A DNA stretch of 64,000 nucleotides from Tubulanus polymorphus (Eukaryota; Nemertea; Palaeonemertea; Tubulaniformes; Tubulanidae), in the NCBI RefSeq assembly GCF_964204645.1, contig NC_134026.1:5208001-5272000 (forward strand), given 5' to 3'. Below, piece after piece: positions 54,201 through 64,000 of the stretch (within the stretch, counting starts at the first letter, position 1; each line of letters starts with the position of its first letter). The notes beneath the pieces are model-generated. The model made no database searches. It was not told where the DNA came from and saw only the letters and a program-made list of their open reading frames with translations. Position numbers and translations under genes: made by a program.

Positions 54201-57200
54201 CTGTGATCACAAGCATTTTGGCCAGTGCCGGATAAGGCCTAGGCCAACCATTTGCTCGCGTGCCAAATCAGCCCATGCCTGTTTGACCCGAAGCAGATTT
54301 GGCCCGGCCCAAAACATCGGACCAGGGCCATGCCAAGTTTTAGTGTGAGTCAAATTACTGAGTGTGAATGCTTACTGGAAGTTACTCCCTCAGTGGCAAG
54401 TGAGTGATTTACGCGCTCTCCTTTTACTAAGGCACAGGCCAAATTTGACATGGGCCTGATCCCGGCTAATAAGACCCTTGCCAATAATAACTCATCTGGG
54501 ATTTGGTCGAACTGTAATCACACCGGTATGTTATTTTTTCAGTATATGACTTGTTGTCAGAAATCATAACCAATGAATATCGTATTGGTCAACATATATT
54601 GTCCCCGGTGTCAAGTAATCACCATCACAGATCATGACAGACGCCATAGATATTGTGTATGTTTGTAAATAATGCATTGAGCTGAACGATACATCTACAT
54701 TTCTCTGGCTTCGGGCGGTTATTCGTTGAATTCCTTTCATCGACTGAAGAAAAATCTCAGCGGAGAGAGCGACGGATAGTTACTAGACTAATCGAAATCA
54801 GCGGGCAAATAATCAACAGTTTATTACTCATGTGTGATACACATTATAGACATGACAGTCATCAGACTGGGGGGAGTACTGGGGAACCTTTGATAAACCA
54901 TCGCGGGATATAATCGCAGAGATACGAGATCTATTTGAAACTCAATATTCTGTAGCCACCCTACCACAAAATTTGGTTTCAATTTCAAGAAATGAAAATC
55001 ATCGAAAAAATCTTCGCTTCTATCAGACTTTCACCATCATCAGACTCGAAACTGCTATGCATTTACATAGACCAATTCATGGCCAATAGCAAGAAATTTT
55101 CAGTAGAAGTCTCAGACCCTTTAACTTAGAATAATATTGTCAACAGATAACTGTATGAAAGCCTTGGGTCCTGATTGTCAAATTGATGATGAAATAAGAG
55201 ATTCCCGGATTTTTTTTGTCTGAAGTAAGAGTACCGGTACCTAACATGCAGAGGGATTCCTTTTAATATCCGGGTGTATGGGCATACCTGTTCTGAGATA
55301 CAGTTTCTTAAGGTTTCCACTGGTGTTCTTAGCCCTTCTTAACATTTGATTATTTCAAAGTTAGGTTGGACATGTAGGGTGAAAACCATTTTTCAGATCA
55401 AATGGATTCTTCTAACGATTTCATTTTCTTTTTCCTTTTTTTCTAGATCCGATATCACTTCATTTTCGGCTACGATTACTAATTAGTTGCAATAACATTT
55501 CAATCAACAACCACAACGCAATATTTCAAGCTTATTTCATTGATTTCTCAAGGGATAAAATGAAGATTTTGATGATGAAAATAATTAGGAATGTCTGCAT
55601 TAAAGTGCTTTTGATTCTAGGATGTTTAATAACAAAATATCATGACAACGTAAATCATGGTTGTCTGAAATAGTTCTTTCTAATTCTTAGACCGGGTATC
55701 TTCGTACTTCTACAAGATATGGACCAGTTGAGCTGGGTAGAGGTAAAACCACCCTAAGAAGATTTTCATCTTACAGGTAACATTTAAGACTCTTTTGAAG
55801 CTTTAAGATTTAAGATCAGTCTGACCAGATTTCAGTCAGATCCATTTGATAAGTCATAAGATTAGAGACCATTTTAAGGACTTGTCAGACTGCCAAAACT
55901 AGGACCCATAGTGTCATCATATGCATTTTTGGTGAAGATATACAAAATTTACCTGGCTGCGACATTCAGAATTACATTTTGCTGATAATGTAGGTGTTTC
56001 TTAAATGAAAATTGTTCCAGTAATATAGGATTTAACCAGGAAATCTGTACTTTCAATTTATCCAAATTTAGTTCGACTTCGATGAAATTATGACACAATA
56101 TTATCATTGGAGATCTTGACTCCTGCATGAAATCTTGATTGCCCTTTTATACCTCACGTTGAACGAAAAAAAAAATCATTCAGTTCAAATGGTATGAAAA
56201 CAGACCTGTTCCCGCTGTTCCAAACAGAAAGCAACAAGTTTACCGTGTCTACCGATCATTATACATAGAAAAGTGTTCAGCGATAATCATACGTCATTAG
56301 GAATGAACGGACGTGCTGTAACCATCATTTGTTCTTTCAATCAGCGAGACATTTGACGAACGCGTAACCGTATTATTTAGTCAGTAACACTAGCCGGTTA
56401 AACACAAGACGATAGCTACCTTCGTTGCGTTTACTAGCGTTTACTAGCCGCGACAACGACTGAAAATATTAGCTAACATCATCACCCACTGTAATTTTCT
56501 TCAACGGCGAAGAAAGGAGGTCAAATTTATTTCCTATACACTCGCCAGGGGCAGACCCAGGAGCAGACTTAGCAGGCCCGTGCCGAGGGGATCGGGGGTG
56601 GCAAATGAAGCCCCTAAAATTGCCCTTCAAAAAGGTCAGTGCATTAAAAATTTGGGTCAATATTTTTTCGAAATTGGGATACAATTTTTATGTTTCTTTG
56701 GTAACTATTGTTAAGTATTGTTGTAGATATGTTATTGTTGAATATTGGAGATAAATATCATAAATTCATGAACGTCATGAAAATTATAAATGAGACGTTG
56801 TTTAAGTTTAGGTCATCGAAAAAATCATATGCAAAATCTGTCCTTTTTCGATAGGAAAGTGCCCCTTTTATGGTGAAGAAGTGCCATTTTTTTAAAACAA
56901 AACTGCCCCTGAAAAAAAACTCAGCGCGGACCTGCTTAGATAGGGCATTAAAAAAGGGCAAGTATCCATGTAAAGCCATGTAAAACCAATGCAAAGCAAA
57001 AATGGGGGTCTGGGAAATTTGGAAATTCCGGTGTATTTCAATGTCATTTCGAGGCACTTAAGTGACGTGAAAGAAAGAATTCTGTTGTTTTTCAAAGGGC
57101 ATTGAAAATTCAATCGCGACTGGCTCCGCGCGTCTGCTCGCCGTGATGAAACGTTTAATCGCGGAGCAATCGCGCTGCGAACGATCAATCCTCGAATAAG

Positions 57201-58986
57201 AAGTTCATTTTCATCGCAAGTCCAGCGGTGTCATCATAAACTCATTACCACTCCATACGCAGTAATAGCTATCATTGTAATCATCGGTAGTTACATGCTG
57301 ATCTATCGTTTCAACTATCTTAAATAAAATGTGAGAAACGTGTCTCTGAAAGTACAACATCTGCAGAAGACATCGACAGGATGAATTGAAAATAAATCCA
57401 CAAAGTCCGTATAATATCGTGGCTCAAGCAAAATATGAAAGAATTTCTTAGAATCGATTCCAGTTTTCACATTTTGCGAAATTCAATTCAAAGCTTTTAG
57501 AACATTAACTAAATCGATGTTTCGGTCTTCACTTCATGTGGTATCATCTTAAATGAACTTTTCTTTGGCTTGACAAGCATTCATTGTCAGCAGTAGATAA
57601 ACAGTAAGCTAATAACAACATACATCAAATTTCAGACATATTAATAGTAAAAGAATGGATAGGATGATACACTTCTAAACAATAGAATCGACATGATATT
57701 CATATCAGAGATCTAATACTCATAGTACATTTGCAAGGTGATGGCCTGGTTTAGAACAGAACACTGGGTAATAGGCCTTTACACATTATTACATATCAAT
57801 AAAGAAACAGGCCAAACTAATCATGTTAGAAACAATGGCAATGATCAATCTTGCTAGAATAACAGTTTTTTCATACACCGCCCAAAAGTTGTCATTTTTA
57901 TCTAGCTTATTGATCTAATCATCTATTTGATGTATTAGAGAAAACCCTCAATCTAAAGAAACTTGATATTTCGACTTAATTATTGCTAACAGCTAATTTC
58001 AAAACTATAGGTGGATAGTGACTCGGCTTATAAAACCAACCCATTCAATGTGCGTTAATCTGAAGGATAAAATCTCAATCAACACCTATTAACTTACCAT
58101 CCTCCGAAGGGCGGACATCTTTCATTTTGATCTGAATATTTCCGAGCTCGTCAAACGTAACATCTTCGCCTAAATCATCGACGATCGTGAACTGTATATC
58201 GTAGAAATGGTTTATTTGTAGAAATCCTAAATTCACCGATATTTGACAGTCAGATTCATTGATTATGATAATCTCTGCATTGTGATAGTTTGTCTGTTCA
58301 ACTGGAAAATGAACTTTACTATCCAGGCCTGAAACAAAAAAAGTACTGTTAATCAAACCAACCAATATTTCGTTATCACAATCATACACTATCTACAGTC
58401 TTGTCTTTGGTCAAGGGCAGATTTAGATGGGGCTTCAGGGTTCAGATCCCCCTGAAATTTTCAAGTTGCCCTTTTTAGGGCCAAATCTGAAAACAAGCCT
58501 AATCAGTAACCTCTCAGTGGTTTAGTTTCATGATCGGATATCGCCACAATCGATAATCCATTTATAAAAGCTTACCACTAATGATCAGGTTACTGACTAA
58601 AATTAGAATCTTTAGATCAACCTAACTAATTTTACAAAATTCAACAATTTAGTTGATATGTGGTTTATTAAGGAAAGGCCGATTTTAAAGTGATAGTCAC
58701 AACTTCAATCTCGGCGCGATATCGGTAATTCAAATCTATTTGTAGTTTCAATTTAACGGCAGTCGAGATTATCAACAACAACCTTTAGTAAAATTCGTGC
58801 CAAGATACGAGCCTTAGAAAGCACCCTCAACTTTGCTTAAACTTAAACCTCCACTTCACCAGGGTTCTAAACGGTGTTTATCAGTACTTAACACGACTTA
58901 TCGTCAGTTGCGAAAAATTCCTGCGTCGTCGAAATCACTTATTACTAGAAATATCGTAAATGACACTTACCAGCGGTACACTGCAT
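51259..58986 (-). CDS. ADISSP: ADISSP / C20orf27 homologue (UPF0687 family)
   Basis: Four exons (minus): 58971-58986, 58098-58328, 53304-53432, 51259-51359; 477 nt, 158 aa (human 174), phases joining. The first coding exon is only 16 nt (MQCTA + 1 base) and the second intron is 4.7 kb. Family similarity to human C20orf27 spans the length: KVHFPVEQTNYHNAEIIIIN, ISVNLGFLQINHFYDIQFTI, LLAHKEKLMNETFTLTS, VKVVLHARVLG and the diagnostic C-terminus GTPSLKSGIHCTGI…SDWQGFE, where human ends SDWHGFD. In mammals it has been described as an adipose-derived secreted signalling protein; no classical signal peptide is visible here and invertebrate function is unknown. The predicted fold is a beta sandwich (inference). 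Confidence 0.93.
54196..54530. mobile_element. Second AGCTGTGATCAC-ended MITE, in ADISSP intron 2
   Basis: Begins AGCTGTGATCACAAGC and ends near TCGAACTGTAATCACACCGG. It shares TTTGGCC(C/A)-rich words, the AAGTGAGTGATT(T/C) motif and overall layout with 46475-46790, but is more diverged. Confidence 0.6.
56540..57060. repeat. Diverged GGGGCAGA / GCCCCTTTT repeat in ADISSP intron 2
   Basis: Short phrases such as AGGGGCAGACCCAGGAGCAG and AAGTGCCCCTTTTATGG recur in related form at about 58415-58490 and 63580-63790. They look like scattered remains of one dispersed repeat; boundaries are not clear. Confidence 0.35.
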
Positions 58987-59345
58987 AATGACAGGAGATT
59001 TCAAGCACCGATTATATCCACAACACGCAACACGACAGTGTCTACAGAAGTGACAGTACCAGCCGTATCAGCTAGACGTGACCGAGACCGTTCTTCTCGT
59101 AATGAGTACGGTGGCGCGTATTGCGTGATCGGTTGAACCTCACACGCCGCAGTTCGCTTGACTGCCCTTTCGCGCCACCGTACAATACTAGCGTCTGGTT
59201 GCTATTGGTAATACATGTTACACATGCACTGCACACATGCGGAATTCGAAATTTAGTTAAGAATTTTGCGAATTTTCTCCCGAAAAACGACGCATAGCTG
59301 TGTTAGACGAGAAGTGAAGATTTATATGTTCGGATTCACGCCATC
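58987..59345. promoter_or_regulatory. Divergent promoter interval between ADISSP and CFAP43
   Basis: 359 bp between the opposite start codons, GC-richer (59050-59180) than the surroundings. The TTGGTTGCTATTGG-like word near 59200 (GTTGCTATTGG) resembles the core of an X-box, plausible for a ciliary gene but not exact. Confidence 0.45.
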
Positions 59346-62300
59346 ATGGATCAAGTTGGAACTCTAGAACTTGGGTAAATCGATGCAGAAAACATGAGGA
59401 GGAGAAAATCAAACTCAGAAATACATAACAAATTCAAATCAACCAAGAATTTATTCAATGTGTATATTCATTCATTCATAAAGATACTCCTGTACACTCA
59501 CTCGCATTGCGAGTATTTTTTTTTGGTTTGTACGTGTCCTAATATAGAAAATTTTGACTTCATTATATGAATTATTATTCTTCCGCTGTTAAAATTATTG
59601 CAGTTTATACTAAGGTCACCTTTTCTTTTCAATGGCAGCATAGATTAGAACTGGGAAAGGGTTTCCACTAGCTAGCAATTAAATTGCTGTGCTGTGCCCC
59701 ACAGACTGTTGTGGGTTTTGATTTGAATTTTTGACTACTTAGAATTAACTAATAAATAATTGATAACTGTGAGTGATTTCATAACATTTTTTATTTGAAT
59801 GGATTATCAAAACTAAGGACATGATAGGTTATCCTCAATTGTTTAGCAACATGAAATCCATTTTCTCATCATAATTTAAAGGGTCCTTTAAACCGATATA
59901 TCATTTTGGTTATGGGGCAAGTCTAGATTAACGTACTTTATTGCTTAAAGGTTAATCTTCCTATTTGCCGTTAGCTGTTAGCATATTGTCTGAAACTTTT
60001 CTGATTTTTAGTTGGACGCAGGGTTACGGCGGTGGAAGAGCTGAATACGTAGATCGTCAAACTATATGTTACAAATGCGGTAACGCGATTAAATTCATCG
60101 AAGAAGATGGAAACGAGTTTGTTTTCCCGAGTCCCGGTGACGGCCTCGGTCCGCTCGCCGTGCACAAATCGAACAAAGTATTTGCATTCGCTGAGACGTG
60201 TTTGCAACCGAGAATATTCATATTCTCATATCCATTGTTCGATCCAATTGCTGAAATGAAAGGTACTAAATTAGACCCAAAACAAGTGGTATAGCCTACA
60301 ATGCATCCTCCTTCGGCGAGGATCCGTACCTGAAGTGATCGTATTGAGACTGCCACAACACGAGACCCTGCCTGATTAGCTAGGGTGCATAGCTATTGAT
60401 GCAACTAGCCATGATGTCATTATTAGCCAATTGGAAATTATGTCTTATTTTCACCTGGATTATTGTATTCACGATCTGTGAATTTGCCTCAGCAATAGGT
60501 ATACAACAAGCAATCTGATTGGTGCTGTACATTTTCATGTGGCAATATGTGAACTAGGGCAGGGGTTTCATATCATCGCTGAGTCTAACAATGCCATGAA
60601 GTTCAAATCCCCACTGAGGGAGAGGATGTATGTCACTTGAAGTCCCTGTAGAATTTTCATTTTGTTTATCCTATATTCAATCGCTCGCGCTTCATCGGAA
60701 TGATGAACAGACCCGTCAGGGCCTCAAACATCTAAAACTTCAAATTCAAGTTGACATATACCGTAAATTTTTCCATTTATTATTACAGATGCTGCAAAGC
60801 TTGAAGTATCTCATCTGAGTTTTTCTTCAAGCGATTACTTGTGCAGCGTTTCAGGCCTACCAGAATTTCAACTGACATTATGGTAAATTTTCTATTCCGA
60901 GCTATTTGCATGAAAATCTTTACTTTTATTCATATTGTTGATGAAACGAGTTGAAATAGCTGAAATCACTTAGCGACAAGAATGAATTCATAATTAACAA
61001 ATGGTTGAGCATCGCGCGGGTTTAAATCCCAGAGAATTATGCGTATATGTGTGCTGCAGTCAATTCCAAGTTACAGTGCTGAAATACGTTTATTTTCTCT
61101 GATTTTATATCGTTCAAGTCACAGGCACTTGAATATGGGCTTTGACCTTGTAAGATGATTCATGGTTGTTTGTTTTCTTGTCTTATACTAGGAAATACGC
61201 CGACGGAATAAAATTGACATCGGTTAACATTAATCATATAATACCGACGAGTGTCTCTTTCAATCCGGCCAACTGGAGACAGATTTGTATCACATCGGAA
61301 GATGATATCAGTATCTGGAATACAGAGCAGTCGGATATTACTTACACGATTAATAAACAGTAAGAACATTAAAATGCAGCAATGTAGAAAAACCTAAAAA
61401 GTCTTATCCAGTGCTGAGAATAACTTCATTGCATTATGTATGAAATTAAACTTAGCTGCCTCTGTTATAGAATCTCAGAAGATTTGAAATGATACTTATT
61501 ACCCAAGAATTAAAATCAAAAGACAACATTTCACCCACTGTCTGGAGACCAAGCATCATACCTATTTTTAGTTTTTGAGTTATAAATTTCAATTTAAATC
61601 TTTGAATTTGTATATAGTATATCTTTGAATAGTGGAATTTGAAATTTATAATGTATTCTTCATGTAAGAGTATAGCTATTCTACTAGCTCCTTTAATATT
61701 CCTGGGTGGTTTTGAAACGCTTAATTTATCTCATCAATCTCAGAAGTCATCTATCAATTCACTGTACGACGTTATTTCAATAGATCTGTGAAATTACCAT
61801 CTGCGTTGATGAGCGTTAACGTCATTGATGAAAAAGATCGCGATGAAATGATGCCGACACGAGCCTCGACGCGCATGACTCAAGCTACCATCGATCTACC
61901 GCAGTCAGCAGTTGCCGGACTCGTCGGAGAATTAGCTGAAAAATTCGAAGAGCTTCAAGATACAACGGCTAAGGTGAAACCGGTGTCACACTGTTGGATG
62001 CCTAATGGTGATCTATTAGTAGGGTGTAAAGACGGACAATTTCTAAAGGTATCTATGAGCTTTATCTTATGACTAAGTGACTAGTGAAATTCAACTAACT
62101 GATTCTCATCTAATACTCAAATTCTAACTGTAGGGGCTTTGTAATTTCTATTACTCAATGGCCTGACTGAATTGAGTTTTAGATCATTATTTGAATAGTG
62201 AAATTTAATAGTGAATTTTGATTTTTTTTGCAGATTGATGGAGAGTTGTTCAAAGTTCATATGTTACACAATCCAGTGAGTGATGAATTGATGAAACAGG

Positions 62301-64000
62301 ATAGTTCATTGCATCTGGGCATCAGTCGCCAGGGGACAAATGTATCAGAATCAACTGGTAACCATTTTTATGCTTCGATCTTTCTATGCAATAGGGTTAT
62401 TTTCATCCTTAAATTTTGAAATCCAAAACATCAGATGTAACACACTGTTTTTACTATGAATTCATCTATTCTCTTCAATCTTATATTGTGTTATCTACTG
62501 TATCTACTAATCTGGTGCTGTCAAAATGATTTTTCATGTTTACAAGATAGAGTACTTTTTTCTGTGGTAAGCCTTCTGCTGATTGTAGCTGGTAATCAAT
62601 TTGAATTATACACAGTTTTTGCATATGAGGCATTACAAGTTGTCAAAGAGAGCACTTGGCTCCCAGATGAGAGAGCATTGGTTATCTGTTAAGAAGTGTA
62701 GGAGATCTGTGCGTATTGTCTGTTCAAATAGATGATTTCAGCGATATGTATTTATTTTCTAGCGAAATCTAGTGCTAGTGTAGGTGAAGTGGCAGGTTAT
62801 GGAGCATTCACTTGTTTGACACTGGATAGAAATAACGTCATTGCTGGTGGTGAGGTAAGTCATAGTAACGTGATTCTGTTACCTGTTGTAAATGGCTGTA
62901 ATTTCTTAGTCAGACAAATTCATCTGAATGTATTTGAACTTTCGTTATCAATGATTTCCAATGGTTTGACTCCAGTGGCAAATATACCCCTGAATATACT
63001 GAATTGAGTTAACCCCCTGGTCAATGTTAATACCCGTCTATAAACAGGCCCCTGCATATTGGGAAATTTGTCTCTTGAATGGAAAAAGAGAAGATAATCG
63101 CTTGTTTTGTTTGTATTTTAGGATGGTGTGCTGCGTCTGCTCGATGTCAGCGGTCATAAACTGAAATCAGTTGAAACTCTTCAATACGGCAGCCCGATAT
63201 CGTCTCTTTCATTTAACAGCTCGTATAGTAAAGTCGCTGTAGGTGGCACTCACGGTTGTGTAAATCTGTTGGATATCAAGTCATCGACTATATCGCCGCC
63301 TTTATTTGATGTACATCATGGAAATTTTATCGCCGCTGGATACTTGTACCCGGGAACTGAACATTGTATTGTAAGTATAGATAGTAAGAACTCTTTTATC
63401 TCCGGTGAGCTGCAGCTATAATCCCATAATTTTTCATTTCATTTCAGACTCTAAAAGAAGATGGTTTATTGCAAACTTGGTCTGCTGAATCTGGCAAACT
63501 CGTGTCTAGTATGCCAATTGGAGCACCTGTAAGTCAAAAGAAATTAAAATGATATCAGATACTGGTCAGGAGGCAAATCTAGGGTCTTATTCAAGGACGG
63601 GTGCACCCCCAAAATAGGGCAGATAAAGGGTAGAAGAAACCTCATCGGAAAACATTAACTCATTTTTGGGAAATACAGAGAAGAAGCTTATGAATCAAAC
63701 TTTTTTAGGTATCAATTTAGTATTTTTCATTTTCCCATGGAATTTCAAGGCAACTTCACATTTTTAGGAGGGGGTCCTGCACCTTCCCCTGCTGGTACAT
63801 CATTGAATTGACAGGATGTAGGCTGTTATTTTTAGTTTGATGCACTCAAGTTACATACATGCCGGGCGCTGCATCTTAGAAATTGGATTGACAAATCTTT
63901 ATTCTGCATTCAGTGAATCTTCTATGTTTATATATTGCAGTGTGCTAGTTTGGCCTGTAGTCCAACTAGTCATTACGTGGCTGTAGGAGCGGAGACCGGT
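59346..64000 (+). CDS. CFAP43: Cilia- and flagella-associated protein 43 (WD-repeat), 5' part (partial)
   Basis: Exons 59346-59374, 60012-60262, 60789-60882, 61192-61359, 61784-62048, 62234-62357, 62763-62854, 63122-63370, 63448-63528 and 63941 onward; phases join and the gene runs off the window. CFAP43 is a large WD-repeat protein of motile cilia that links axonemal dynein arms to doublets. The start MDQVGTLELGWTQGY matches the vertebrate N-terminus, followed by TICYKCGNAIKFIEE, VSGLPEFQLTLW, the diagnostic SVSFNPANWRQICITS block, AVAGLVGE, SHCWMPNGDLLVGCKDGQFL and repeated WD strands (DGVLRLLDVSGHK, EDGLLQTWSAESGK). About 470 residues are visible of some 1600 expected. Intron 2 contains a repeat element (60305-60630). 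Confidence 0.93.
60305..60630. mobile_element. Inverted-repeat element with tRNA-like ends, in CFAP43 intron 2
   Basis: Related to 33285-34135. Both contain TTTGCCTCA, then ATACAAC(G/A)AGCAATCTGATT and GGTGC(C/T)G, and end with a CGCTGAGT(C/G)TA..ATGCCAT segment plus a B-box-like GTTCAAATCCC. Left end CTCCTTCGGCGAGGATCCGT and right end CCCACTGAGGGAGAGGATG are inverted. About 325 bp, lacking the nested insertion of the 33285 copy. Confidence 0.7.

Noticed and set aside
62456-62740. Possible extra CFAP43 exon (VVKESTWLPDERALVIC)
   Set aside because: The exons at 62234-62357 and 62763-62854 already join in phase and give the expected sequence order; including this stretch introduces stops.

Overview
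The window is animal nuclear DNA. The genes are split by many short GT-AG introns, intergenic DNA is AT-rich and repeat-laden, and the proteins are animal orthologues: mitochondrial Twinkle helicase, ACOT13, RCC1, SPTLC1, C20orf27/ADISSP and the motile-cilium protein CFAP43. An M17 aminopeptidase of the nematode W07G4.4 type and a secreted protein of the DUF7042-7045 type point to an invertebrate, probably a lophotrochozoan-like protostome. That taxonomic guess is inference.

Layout. 1-931: 5' part of TWNK (minus), head-to-head with ACOT13 (1285-1963, plus). 4079-10652: a 14-exon secreted, probably GPI-anchored protein (minus). 11788-15296: RCC1 (minus, 10 coding exons) with a LINE 3' fragment in its first intron. 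16248-17524: a conserved uncharacterised gene (minus). 18312-26250: a complete Ty3/gypsy LTR retrotransposon. 26.7-37.2 kb: a repeat-rich gene desert with foldbacks, minisatellites, nested inverted-repeat elements and degenerate exon-like duplications. 37211-40865: SPTLC1 (minus, 14 exons), head-to-head with an M17 aminopeptidase (41367-45783, plus, 15 exons). 45.8-51.3 kb: no recognisable gene. 51259-58986: ADISSP (minus, 4 exons), head-to-head with CFAP43 (from 59346, plus, running off the end). For each complete gene I assembled exons by hand; the phases join and the summed length is divisible by three.

The standout is the retrotransposon. Its two 192-bp LTRs look identical base for base and are flanked by CAAA on both sides. 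It has a tRNA-Leu-type primer site, a polypurine tract, an open gag with two zinc knuckles and an AT-hook-like motif, and an open pol. Pol carries protease, RT/RNase H and integrase with catalytic motifs intact. In the position where errantiviruses carry env there is instead a third ORF of 277 aa. It reads as a coiled-coil region followed by an SGNH/GDSL-hydrolase-like domain, preceded by a strong splice-acceptor-like sequence one base before its ATG. A slippery heptamer followed by an 8-bp GC-rich stem sits at the gag-pol overlap. SGNH domains are known from ORF1 of some CR1-like LINEs; I do not know of one as a separate ORF in a Ty3/gypsy element.

The host genes are housekeeping functions (mtDNA replication, acyl-CoA hydrolysis, Ran-GTP exchange, sphingolipid synthesis, peptide turnover, cilia) and do not form a pathway. 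Their notable shared feature is three divergent gene pairs separated by only 353-501 bp, suggesting bidirectional promoters.
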